This document shows positions 18,173 through 25,902 of a stretch of DNA of 64,000 bases, piece by piece. Location: contig CAZOMY010000009.1 in assembly GCA_964581115.1 (NCBI GenBank), positions 19,686 to 83,685 on the forward strand, written 5' to 3'. The stretch is from 2-02-FULL-55-14 sp964581115 (lineage in GTDB: Bacteria; Bacteroidota; Ignavibacteria; UBA10030). How positions within the stretch are numbered: the first letter of the stretch is position 1; every line of letters begins with the position of its first letter. A model generated the notes under the pieces. The model worked only from the letters and a program-made list of their open reading frames with translations, did no database searches and was not told where the DNA came from. The translations under genes and the position numbers were made by a program.

Positions 18173-18808
18173 CTACGCCTTTCTTCTGGAATAGGGATGC
18201 ATCCTCATTAGCTCTGCCACATCCACCTCAGGCAATGGCAGAGGCCCGCCCAGCAGCCGTGCAAGAAACTCGATCTGTGCTGCATGCTCCAGTTTCTCCA
18301 TGAGAAGATACGCTTCTCGCAGCGTTTGTGCCCATGTGACGGCGCCATGGTTGGCCAACAAGGCCGCATGCGATGTGGCCAGATGGGGTGCCAGCGCGGC
18401 GCCGACGGCCTCAGTCGATGGCATCGCGTAGGACACCAACGGAACGACGCCGAGCGCGAGAATGACCTCCGGCAGCACATTCGGGCTGAGACATTGACCG
18501 CTGGCTGCCAGCGCGGTCGCGTACGGCGGATGGGCATGTACGACCGCCTTGATGTCAGGACGGGTCCGATAGATCGCCAGATGCATCGAAAGTTCCGACG
18601 ACGGACGCTTGACGCGCGAGACGACCGTTCCATCCATCCTGACGGTCACGACGTCGCGAGGCGTGATCTCCCCTTTGCTCTTGCCGCCCGCCGTGATCAG
18701 AACGGTCTTGGCATCCTTGCGGACGCTTACGTTGCCGTCGAGAGCAGAGACAAGCCCTTTGTCAGCCAGGCGACGCGAAATGCGGGAGATATCAACAGCC
18801 AGGCTCAT
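18173..18808 (-). CDS. Class II aldolase/adducin family protein (L-fuculose-phosphate aldolase-like)
   Basis: 211 residues from the ATG at 18808; an upstream in-frame start at 18874 lies in intergenic repeat text. The zinc and catalytic residues are present at positions almost identical to FucA: E72 (SSELSMH), H91 and H93 (VVHAHPPYATA), H154 (LANHGAVTW). The N-terminal SALDGNVSVR and ITAGGKSKGEIT form the phosphate site. The likely reaction is retro-aldol cleavage of a sugar phosphate to dihydroxyacetone phosphate and an aldehyde. Relatives with this fold include MtnB of methionine salvage and 5-deoxyribulose-phosphate aldolases; the adjacent methionine gene makes those alternatives worth keeping open. 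Confidence 0.85.
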   Translation of the reverse strand: MSLAVDISRISRRLADKGLVSALDGNVSVRKDAKTVLITAGGKSKGEITPRDVVTVRMDGTVVSRVKRPSSELSMHLAIYRTRPDIKAVVHAHPPYATALAASGQCLSPNVLPEVILALGVVPLVSYAMPSTEAVGAALAPHLATSHAALLANHGAVTWAQTLREAYLLMEKLEHAAQIEFLARLLGGPLPLPEVDVAELMRMHPYSRRKA

Positions 18809-18830
18809 GACCAGGATGAGGGAATGATCC

Positions 18831-18866
18831 AAATCTCCAGACCCCAAGACTCCAGACCAACGGTCA
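18831..18866. repeat. Loose 7/14-bp text (TCTCCAGACCCCAA-like)
   Basis: TCTCCAGACCCCAA is followed by the related GACTCCAGACCAAC, a 14-bp spacing. It resembles 16567-16631. Confidence 0.35.
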
Positions 18867-18872
18867 AACGGC

Positions 18873-18899
18873 AAAGCACCCCAACGGGAAGCTGGGGCG
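18873..18899 (-). terminator. Short terminator-like hairpin after the methyltransferase/MTHFR gene
   Basis: On the minus strand, directly after the stop at 18900, CGCCCCA pairs with TGGGGTG (seven pairs including one G-T) across a 9-base loop, followed by CTTTGCC. The T-run is only three bases, so strength is doubtful. Confidence 0.4.
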
Positions 18900-20756
18900 T
18901 CAGACAGGATTCGACGCTGAGATCCCGGCGCGGGAGAGGATCTCGGGAACGATCTCGTACTTCTTGAATGGCGGCATCAGGTAGACGCCGGCCACGTGCG
19001 TACGAGCCTGCGAAAGGAACTTCACCGCGATCTCAATGCCGAGATCCTGCGCTCGCTTTCCCGCGGCGCGGAATTCTGCGCGAATGCCGTCGGGGATCGT
19101 CATGCCGGGTATCTCGTTATGCAGGAACTCTGCGTGCTTGGCTCCTCGGAGCGGCAACACGCCGAGCATCACCGGCACCCTCAACCGCTCGGTATGCTTC
19201 AACAGTCGCTCCAGCGTCTCCATTTCGTAGATCGGCTGGGTGTACACAAGCTGCGCTCCGGCCTCCACTTTTTTCTCGAGCCGGGCCATCTCCAGGTCAA
19301 AGTCCCGCGCTCGCGCGTTCACGGCGCATGCGATGAGAAACGCCGTCGGCTGGCCGATTGAGTTACCCATCAGATCGTAGCCGCCGTTCATCGACTTCGC
19401 GGCCCGGATGAGTCCGGACGAATCGATATCGAACACGGAGGTCGCCTGCGGAAAGTCTCCGACATTGGTCGGGTCGCCGGTGATGAATAGCATGTTTCGC
19501 AGGCCGAGGGCGTGGGCGCCCAGCAGTTCCGCCTGCAGGCCGATCATGTTCCGGTCGCGCGTGGCCAGGTGCGTCATGGTTTCAATGCCCGTCTCGCGCT
19601 GGACGAGGGCCGACAGGGCGATGGAGGACATTCGCAGGCGTGCTCGAGCTCCGTCAGTGATGTTGATGGCGTCGACGCCCGAGCGATGGAGATACCGGGC
19701 GCCTTCGATGACGGAGGTCATGTCGAGCCCGCGAGGCACGTCCAGCTCAACCGAGACAAGGAATCGCCTGCCCAGATGCGCGGCGAATCGTGAGCGCTCG
19801 ACGCTGCCCGCCACGATCTCGGGCATTTCTTCGGCGGCGCTCGCAGTCCTTGCCGAGATGCGCGGCAGGCGCTGCGCTTCAGGCATGGTTTGGAACTCAT
19901 CGACGACGCGGCGCATCTCGCGGATGTGAGCCGGCGTCGAGCCGCAGCAGCCGCCGACAAGCGTCACGCCCGCCTGCAGCAGCTCGCGTGCATACTGTCC
20001 GAGATACTCGGGCGAAGCATGGTAGAGCGCCCGGCCATTCAGCAGCGTGGGAATTCCTGCGGCCGGCTGGGCCGACAGAAAGACCCCCTCTTTGTGCATC
20101 GACCGGATGATGCTGAACATCCGTTGTGGACCGACAGTGCAATTGGCCCCGACAACGTCGGCTCCTTTGGCCAGCAGATGTTCGGCCACTTCGACGGGGA
20201 AGGTACCGGACAGGATGGCTCCATCCTCCGGGAAGGTCTTCTGAGCGACGATCGGGAGGTCGGTCACTTCCTTCGCGGCGTCGAGCGCTTCGTCCAACTC
20301 ATGAAGGCTGGCAAAGGTCTCGAGCATGATAAGGTCCACCCCCGCGCGCACGAGCACTTCGATCTGACGACGGAAGGCGTCGCGCGCCTCCAATTGCTTG
20401 AGTTTGCCGATCGGTTCGAGCAGCTTACCCGTGGGACCGACAGAGCCTGCCACATACGCACGATCACCTGCGGCCCGGCGAGCGATCTCGACGGCATGAC
20501 GGTTGATCTCCTCCGCCCGGTCGTCCAAATGATACTGGGCCAGACGTAATCGGTTGCCCGACGAGGTGTTCGTCTGAAGGATCTCCGCGCCCGCTTCGAG
20601 ATACTCGCGGTGGATCCGCTCGACGATGTCGGGATTGCGCAGGTTGTGGATCTCGCGCGGCAGCTCCGGGTACTCGTACAGGTCGAGCATTGTGCCCATC
20701 GCTCCGTCGCAGAGGATGGGACCCTGAAGCAGGCGTTGTCGGAAGTCGGTGCGCAT
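18900..20756 (-). CDS. Bifunctional homocysteine S-methyltransferase / methylenetetrahydrofolate reductase
   Basis: 618 residues from the ATG at 20756; a TTG 27 bp upstream lies in an inverted repeat and is less likely. Residues about 10-300 are a homocysteine methyltransferase barrel: ILCDGAMGTML, and zinc ligands C206 (GANCTVG) and C270/C271 (GGCCGS). Residues about 330-610 are a MetF-like MTHFR domain (VSVELDVPRGLDM, NMLFITGDPTNVGDFPQA, YTQPIYEMETLERLL). The protein could make methyltetrahydrofolate and use a methyl donor to form methionine. The same fusion is known in Firmicutes (YitJ) and several other phyla. A short hairpin follows its stop. Confidence 0.92.
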   Translation of the reverse strand: MRTDFRQRLLQGPILCDGAMGTMLDLYEYPELPREIHNLRNPDIVERIHREYLEAGAEILQTNTSSGNRLRLAQYHLDDRAEEINRHAVEIARRAAGDRAYVAGSVGPTGKLLEPIGKLKQLEARDAFRRQIEVLVRAGVDLIMLETFASLHELDEALDAAKEVTDLPIVAQKTFPEDGAILSGTFPVEVAEHLLAKGADVVGANCTVGPQRMFSIIRSMHKEGVFLSAQPAAGIPTLLNGRALYHASPEYLGQYARELLQAGVTLVGGCCGSTPAHIREMRRVVDEFQTMPEAQRLPRISARTASAAEEMPEIVAGSVERSRFAAHLGRRFLVSVELDVPRGLDMTSVIEGARYLHRSGVDAINITDGARARLRMSSIALSALVQRETGIETMTHLATRDRNMIGLQAELLGAHALGLRNMLFITGDPTNVGDFPQATSVFDIDSSGLIRAAKSMNGGYDLMGNSIGQPTAFLIACAVNARARDFDLEMARLEKKVEAGAQLVYTQPIYEMETLERLLKHTERLRVPVMLGVLPLRGAKHAEFLHNEIPGMTIPDGIRAEFRAAGKRAQDLGIEIAVKFLSQARTHVAGVYLMPPFKKYEIVPEILSRAGISASNPV

Positions 20757-20782
20757 CCGCTCGGTGGAAGAGGTGAACCGCA

Positions 20783-20845
20783 AAGACCCAACGTCGCAAA
20801 GAGAGTCGATGTTCCGTCCAGCGTCTCTGCGCCTTTGCGGTGAAA
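20783..20845. repeat. Inverted arms of about 9-bp units (ACCGCAAAG-like)
   Basis: Left arm ACCGCAAAGACCCAACG followed by TCGCAAAGAGAG; right arm GCGTCTCTGCGCCTTTGCGG, whose complement reads CCGCAAAGGCGCAGAGACGC. The pair could fold into an imperfect cruciform between the SCO-like gene and the methyltransferase. Confidence 0.7.
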
Positions 20846-20853
20846 GTTCTTGT

Positions 20854-21702
20854 TTATGAAGCGGCGCGGATGGCCTCCGCCAACTCCCGCGGGGTCCAAT
20901 CGTTGCCGGTGAAGACCTTCACGAGACGTCCGTCGGCGTCGATAACGACCGTCCGGAGATTGTGGTCGATCACGCCGGCTTCGTTCTCGGCGAAAAAGAG
21001 TCCGAATCCGGCCAAGAAGTCGGCAAGGGTCGCTTTCGGCGCGGTCGCGAAGGTCCACGTGTTCAGGTCGGCACCGTGGCTGGTGGCATAGGCCTTCAGC
21101 ACCGGCGGAATGTCTCGGTCGGGGTCGAACGAGACCGACAGCAGGTGCCACTCCCCATCGAGGGCCCGATTGCGCTTGAGCGAATGCTGAGCATCGGCGA
21201 AGTGGTCCGTCATCCGGATGCAGAAATCGGGAAGCGGACAGAGTGTATAGATGAACGTTGCCGCCACAACCTTGCCTCGGAGCGACGAGAGACGGAACGT
21301 ACGCCCTTCGTGGTCGGTCAGAGCGATGTCGGGCAGGCGGTCGCCGATCTGAAAGGGTTCGACGGTGGAGATCTGGTCAGGCCGAAGAACGGCCGCCGGA
21401 CCGCGACCGGCCACAGCGATCCCTTCGAGCCATGACTCATGTCGACCGACGACGAGCGTTCCCGTGATCGTATCGCCCGGGGCGAGTCCAGCAAAGAGCG
21501 TCGTGTCCTTGATGCGGAACGGCATCGTCATCGCGTCCATGAAACCAGGGATCTCGTCATGAGCCACGAACAGGCGGCTTCTCTCACGGTCGATCTTCGT
21601 GACGGTCCCGGTGACGGGGTAGGTGACGACCTCGGGACGTTCCTCGGACCCGGAACATCCGGCCAGGAGCGCCGCCGCGATCATGACGGCAAACGTGCGC
21701 AT
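20854..21702 (-). CDS. SCO1/SenC-like lipoprotein with N-terminal CusF-like copper domain
   Basis: 282 residues from ATG 21702, two bases downstream of the lysA stop codon. A lipoprotein signal ends at Cys16 (ALLAGC). Residues about 27-100 match the CusF_Ec copper-binding fold, with H48, M55, M58 and M60 in AHDEIPGFMDAMTMPF. Residues about 115-282 form a SCO thioredoxin-like domain: YTLCPLPDFC with C155 and C161, and the conserved copper-ligand H247 (VIDHN). SCO proteins deliver copper to cytochrome oxidase CuA or reduce its cysteines. The Cys pair is separated by five residues instead of the classic three, a spacing I recall from other bacterial members. Being in an operon with lysA is unexpected. 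Confidence 0.88.
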   Translation of the reverse strand: MRTFAVMIAAALLAGCSGSEERPEVVTYPVTGTVTKIDRERSRLFVAHDEIPGFMDAMTMPFRIKDTTLFAGLAPGDTITGTLVVGRHESWLEGIAVAGRGPAAVLRPDQISTVEPFQIGDRLPDIALTDHEGRTFRLSSLRGKVVAATFIYTLCPLPDFCIRMTDHFADAQHSLKRNRALDGEWHLLSVSFDPDRDIPPVLKAYATSHGADLNTWTFATAPKATLADFLAGFGLFFAENEAGVIDHNLRTVVIDADGRLVKVFTGNDWTPRELAEAIRAAS

Positions 21703-21703
21703 G

Positions 21704-22972
21704 TCAGAGCAGGTCCTCGAAGGTGCCGCGCGGCCGGACCAACCGCACACGATCACCGTTCACCAGCACTTCCGCGGGCCTCGGACGGGCGTTGTAGTGA
21801 GAGGTGTTGACGAAACCGTATGCTCCGGCGGTCAGAACGGCCAGCAGGTCTCCTTGCGAGGGTCTGTTCATGACCCGATCGCGCGCCATGAAGTCGCCCG
21901 TTTCGCAGACCGGACCGACGACGTCGGCCGTCAGTTGGTCGTATGTCGTGATGGACGCCGGTACGATCTGATGGTAGGCATTATAAAGACTCGGACGGAG
22001 CAGGTCGGTCATGGCTGCGTCGACGATGACGAACTTTTTGGCGCTGTTCTCTTTGATGTAGAGGACCCGCGTCAACAGCGCTCCGGCGTCGGCAACGATG
22101 GAACGACCCGGCTCGATCCAGAGCGCTCCCCCGAGCGGCTCCAGCAAGGGCCGCACTTCGGCCAAGATCTCGGCGGGTGACGTGACGGGTTCGACGGCAT
22201 TGCCCTCGAGCGGCAGCGCTTCGTGCCGGATGGCGTTGACGTACCGCACTCCGAACCCGCCGCCAAAATCGATGTGCTGGAGGTTGATGCCTTCGGCGCG
22301 CATCTTCGGCACGAACGACGCAATGAACTCGGCCGCCGCGACGAACGGCTCCGATCTGGTGATCTGCGACCCGACGTGGACATGGATGCCCGTGATGTCG
22401 ATGCCCGGCAGCGTCTTCGCCAAGGCATAGACCTGCGGCGCCTGTGAGGCTTCGATCCCGAACTTGTTGGTCGCGAGCCCTGTCGTGATGTACGGATGAC
22501 TCTGCGCGTCGATATCGGGATTGATCCGCAGCGAAATGCGGGCCGTCGTGTTGCGGCGGAGCGCTACGAGCGAAAGCAACTGCAACTCGGCGACCGACTC
22601 GACGTTGAACAGGCGCACGCCGTGGTCAAGCGCATACGCCAGTTCGTCCTCACGCTTGCCGACGCCGGCAAAAGCGATACGGTCAGGCGTGAATCCGGCC
22701 TGCATGGCCAGAAAGACCTCTCCGGCCGACACCACATCGGCCCCGGCCCCTTCGGCGGCCAGCATCTTGAGGACCGACATGTTTGAATTGGCCTTCAGGG
22801 CATAGCATACGAGGCTGTCGAGGCCGGACATCGCGTTGGCGATCGCTCGATAATTGTCGAGGATGCGGTTCTTGCTGTAGATGTACAGCGGCGTGCCGTA
22901 CTCCTCGGCCAGCTCCCGAACGGGAACCTCCTCACAGTACAACTCGTGCTCGCGGTATTCGATGGTGCTCAT
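21704..22972 (-). CDS. lysA: Diaminopimelate decarboxylase
   Basis: 422 residues from ATG 22972, which overlaps the upstream TGA by four bases. Fold-type III PLP enzyme: K60 in VCYALKANSN binds PLP; GIHVHVGSQI and HIDFGGGFGVRY bind the cofactor phosphate; IEPGRSIVADAG and GPVCETGDFMA (with the cross-subunit Cys) complete the active site. It converts meso-diaminopimelate to L-lysine, the last step of lysine synthesis. A much longer frame reaching 23602 only re-reads the upstream gene. Other fold-III decarboxylases are possible, but length and motifs favour LysA. Confidence 0.93.
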   Translation of the reverse strand: MSTIEYREHELYCEEVPVRELAEEYGTPLYIYSKNRILDNYRAIANAMSGLDSLVCYALKANSNMSVLKMLAAEGAGADVVSAGEVFLAMQAGFTPDRIAFAGVGKREDELAYALDHGVRLFNVESVAELQLLSLVALRRNTTARISLRINPDIDAQSHPYITTGLATNKFGIEASQAPQVYALAKTLPGIDITGIHVHVGSQITRSEPFVAAAEFIASFVPKMRAEGINLQHIDFGGGFGVRYVNAIRHEALPLEGNAVEPVTSPAEILAEVRPLLEPLGGALWIEPGRSIVADAGALLTRVLYIKENSAKKFVIVDAAMTDLLRPSLYNAYHQIVPASITTYDQLTADVVGPVCETGDFMARDRVMNRPSQGDLLAVLTAGAYGFVNTSHYNARPRPAEVLVNGDRVRLVRPRGTFEDLL

Positions 22973-24039
22973 GCGGGCTGGGTGATGGTGGGTACTGAGA
23001 AGTGCTTCAGCAGGGCATCGGCCAGCGGCTTGGCGCCGAAACGGAATGCATCGATGGCAGGCAGTCCCGTTTCGCGCTCGATGCGCGCGCTCCAGGAGCG
23101 CGACTCGGCGTCGGTCAGGCCGATGGAATTGACGCCGACTCCCACGACCTTCGACGTCTTGAAGTGCGACATGACCCGCTCGTGCAGTTTGATTGCAGCC
23201 GGCAGCGTCGGCAATGTGACGCCGTAATCGTCCTTGATGCGGGTCGGCTGGTGACAGAGAATGAACGCATCGGGCATCGAGCCGTGGATCAAACCGAGCG
23301 TCACGCCCGAATAGGCCTGGTGCGTCAGCGCCCCTTGGCCTTCCACGAAAATGTACTCGGACCCCTCTTCGATCGAACGGTCGATCTCTCGTTCGATGCA
23401 CCCGGCCGTGTAGTCGCTGATGATCGAATCGACGGCAATGCCGCGCCCTCGAATGAGCATGCCCGTCTGGCCGGTGGCGATGAAGTCGGTCTTCAGCCCG
23501 CGCGCACGGAATTCCTTCACCATCTCCAGCATCACCGTCATCTTGCCGATGTTGCAATCGGTGCCGACCGCCAGTACGACCTTCGCCTTTCTTGTCGTCC
23601 ATGAGGCCTTTGGGATCACCTCCGACTCGGGAGGTATTCGCCGGTAGTCGGTGATGGTCACGCCATGCTGTGCAGCCAACGCGACGAGGTCGGAATCGTC
23701 AGTGAGGAGCGTGTGCAGTCCGCTGAGAATGTGGAGGCCCGCCTTGATCGCAGCGCCGATATCGGCCTTCCAAGCGTCGGGCAGTCGTCCCCCCGGCGGT
23801 GCGATGCCGATGAGCAGATGCGTCGGTTTGAGCGCGAGCCCATCCTGGATCGAACGAATGACGGGAATGTCTCCGCCATAACCCAGCACCTCCTGGGCGG
23901 TCATGCCTGCTTTCGTACTGTCGATGACGGCTACAACACGGTCGCGCAGGTAAGCGATGGCCCCATTGGCCGTCTTGGAGCGGAGCGGAGAGAACTTACC
24001 TTCGGCGAGGACGAGCAGTCGTCGGGAGTCCGGATTCAT
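22969..24039 (-). CDS. DUF1611 family protein (DgcN-like)
   Basis: 356 residues from ATG 24039, overlapping the M50 gene's stop by four bases. The N-terminal domain (about 1-150) is Rossmann-like, with RRLLVLAEGKFSPLRSKTA, ILIGIAPPGGRLP-type text and HILSGLHTLL. The C-terminal P-loop domain has VLAVGTDCNIGKMTVML, TGQTGMLI, FVEGQGALTHQAYSG and ILCHQPTR. This is the DUF1611 architecture. One studied member, DgcN, is reported as a D-glutamate N-acetyltransferase; most are annotated as epimerase-like by error. Here it is coupled to lysA, not to the racemase DgcA, so its substrate is open. Confidence 0.85.
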   Translation of the reverse strand: MNPDSRRLLVLAEGKFSPLRSKTANGAIAYLRDRVVAVIDSTKAGMTAQEVLGYGGDIPVIRSIQDGLALKPTHLLIGIAPPGGRLPDAWKADIGAAIKAGLHILSGLHTLLTDDSDLVALAAQHGVTITDYRRIPPESEVIPKASWTTRKAKVVLAVGTDCNIGKMTVMLEMVKEFRARGLKTDFIATGQTGMLIRGRGIAVDSIISDYTAGCIEREIDRSIEEGSEYIFVEGQGALTHQAYSGVTLGLIHGSMPDAFILCHQPTRIKDDYGVTLPTLPAAIKLHERVMSHFKTSKVVGVGVNSIGLTDAESRSWSARIERETGLPAIDAFRFGAKPLADALLKHFSVPTITQPA

Positions 24040-24701
24040 ATGAGCCACTGGACCAGAAGGTTGTATGGCTCCTGCAGCCAGGCCCGGGCCGCGCCGAACG
24101 CCGCCTGGAATGGCTCCCAACGCATGGCGAGCAGGAGGATGAGGATACCCATGAGACCGATCTGACGGTAACCATTCGCGATGCGCTCCGGGAGGAGGGA
24201 CGCGAGAATGTGCGAGCCGTCGAGCGGCGGCACCGGTAGGAGATTGAACAAGGCGAGAACGATGTTGATCGGGATCCCGACCGAAAGCATGTTGAGCGCC
24301 ACTTCGGCGGCGTAGCCCGGCATCGTGTCGCCGTCGAACGATCCCGCCTGGACCACATGATAGAGCACCGCGAAGGCGATCGCACAGAAGAAGGCGACGA
24401 CGAGGTTTGAGATCGGTCCGATCGCCGAGACCAGTATGTCGTCGCGCCGCGGATTCCGGAAATAGGAAGCATTGACGGGGACCGGCTTCGCCCATGCGAG
24501 GAAGAACGAGGCGCCCGTCATCACGAGCACGGCCGGGAGCAACACCGAACCGACAGGGTCAATATGCGGAAGGGGATTGAACGTGATCCGGCCGGCATCG
24601 CGGGCCGTCGGGTCGCCGAGACGCAGCGCCATCCACCCGTGCGCCACTTCGTGGACGATCACGGAGAAAAGGAGAATGGGGATGATGTGAAGGTTTTCCA
24701 A
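24036..24701 (-). CDS. Site-2 protease family (peptidase M50) membrane metalloprotease
   Basis: 221 residues with five or six membrane segments. VIVHEVAHGW gives the zinc motif H17, E18, H21 in the first segment; PVPPLDGSHIL near residue 160 provides the third ligand Asp. The short form without PDZ domain matches the SpoIVFB/YwhC-like group. It would cut substrates inside the membrane. Its TGA overlaps the ATG of the DUF1611 gene, placing it first in a four-gene coupled chain. Substrate unknown. Confidence 0.9.
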   Translation of the reverse strand: MENLHIIPILLFSVIVHEVAHGWMALRLGDPTARDAGRITFNPLPHIDPVGSVLLPAVLVMTGASFFLAWAKPVPVNASYFRNPRRDDILVSAIGPISNLVVAFFCAIAFAVLYHVVQAGSFDGDTMPGYAAEVALNMLSVGIPINIVLALFNLLPVPPLDGSHILASLLPERIANGYRQIGLMGILILLLAMRWEPFQAAFGAARAWLQEPYNLLVQWLI

Positions 24702-24718
24702 TGGCTCTCAGAAACTAC

Positions 24719-24782
24719 ATTGCCACAAAAGGCACAAAGAGCACAAAGAGGAGACTTGTGTCCTTTGGGCTATTTGTGGCAG
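24719..24782. repeat. Inverted arms of 9-bp units (GGCACAAAG-like)
   Basis: Left arm: TGCCACAAAA, GGCACAAAG, AGCACAAAG. Right arm: TGTGTCCTTTGGGCTATT then TGTGGCA, the complement of TGCCACAAA/TAGCCCAAA/GGACACA. The arms can pair imperfectly over a small loop. It lies 18 bp upstream of the M50 gene start. The rest of the 270-bp gap up to 24971 shows nothing recognisable. Confidence 0.8.
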
Positions 24783-24971
24783 TTGCGCCAATACCACTTA
24801 CAAGAAGCCAAAAAATCAGCCGGAATTCAAGGATTCGTGAGGACGAGGGGGCAAGCGGGGGATATGGTGGTGGGGGGTGAGTCTGGATACAGCGTTGTTC
24901 CACAGTTCGCGTGATTTGTAGTGGTCATCCGGCGGTGTAATGGGGAAGGTGATGGAGGGAGGATTCGCTGG

Positions 24972-25895
24972 TCACGCCCGGGGATGGAATGTCCGGTGTA
25001 CTTCCTTGAGATACTCGCGGTCGATGTGGGTATAGATCTCGGTGGTCGAGATGTCGGCATGGCCGAGCAGTTCCTGGACGACGCGCAGGTCGGCTCCGCC
25101 TTCGAGCAAGTGGGTGGCAAACGAATGCCGAAAGGTGTGAGGATGGACCTCTTTCTGGATCCCGGCGGAGGCTGCATATTTTGACACGATCGACCAGATC
25201 GTCGTCCTGCTCAGCCGACCTCCCCGGCCGTTGAGAAAGAGGATATCCTTTGAGCGCCCTTTTGCGGCAAGCGTGATGCGTGTTCGCTTGCGATAGGTCG
25301 CGATCCACTCCAGCGCCGACCGGCCGATGGGAACGATGCGCTCTTTCGAGCCCTTGCCGAAAACGCGGATGATCCCTTCTTCGAGGATCAGGTCCGACTG
25401 TCGCAAGCCGATCAGTTCGCTGACGCGGAGGCCGCAGGCGTATAGCGTCTCGAGGATCGCGCGGTCGCGGATGCCAAGCGGCCGTGATGTGTCGGGCTGG
25501 ATGAGGACCGCGTCGATCTCGGGGATCGTCAGCACGTCGGGCAGGTCGCGTCCCTTGCGTGGACCGTCAACCAGTTCGGTCGGGTCCGAGGGAACGAGTC
25601 CCTCGGAAGCAAGGAACTTGTGCAGGCCGCGGACGGCGGAGAGCATGCGCGCTTGCGTCCTCGGCGTACGTCCCTTGGCGTGAAGGTCCTGCAGGAATCC
25701 CGACACGAGTTCGAGCGTCACCCGTTCGGCCCGGTCGCAGTCCTTCGAGACAAGATAGTCGCGGTAGCGCGTGAGGTCGAAGCGGTACGATGCAAGCGTG
25801 TTCGCGGAGAGCCCCCGTTCGACCCGCAGGTAGGTGAGATAGCCGCCGATCTGGCGTTCGAGTCGCGGCGACGCCGGTGCCGGAGTACGAGGCAT
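24972..25895 (-). CDS. xerD: Tyrosine recombinase XerD-like
   Basis: 307 residues, the normal Xer length. The N-terminal SAM-like DNA-binding domain covers about 10-100 (YLRVERGLSANTLASYRFDL). The catalytic domain has the full set of residues: R157 (CGLRVSEL), K181 (GKGSKERIVP), H253 and R256 (HPHTFRHSFATHLL), H279 (LLGHADISTT) and the nucleophile Y288. It resolves chromosome dimers at dif with a partner Xer and FtsK. No dif-like site was identified nearby. The gene begins 7 bp after the symporter stop. XerC cannot be strictly excluded, but the ISTTEIYTHI ending favours XerD. Confidence 0.9.
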   Translation of the reverse strand: MPRTPAPASPRLERQIGGYLTYLRVERGLSANTLASYRFDLTRYRDYLVSKDCDRAERVTLELVSGFLQDLHAKGRTPRTQARMLSAVRGLHKFLASEGLVPSDPTELVDGPRKGRDLPDVLTIPEIDAVLIQPDTSRPLGIRDRAILETLYACGLRVSELIGLRQSDLILEEGIIRVFGKGSKERIVPIGRSALEWIATYRKRTRITLAAKGRSKDILFLNGRGGRLSRTTIWSIVSKYAASAGIQKEVHPHTFRHSFATHLLEGGADLRVVQELLGHADISTTEIYTHIDREYLKEVHRTFHPRA

Positions 25896-25902
25896 GGGGA
25901 GA

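Noticed and set aside
22973..23602. Extension of lysA to a 632-residue protein, and of the DUF1611 gene to 24495
   Set aside because: The added parts re-read the upstream genes in another frame, while the internal ATGs coincide with coupled stop codons and with family N-termini.
24972..25895. An integrated element suggested by the tyrosine recombinase
   Set aside because: Length and motifs are of a housekeeping Xer protein, and no phage, plasmid or attachment-site features lie around it.
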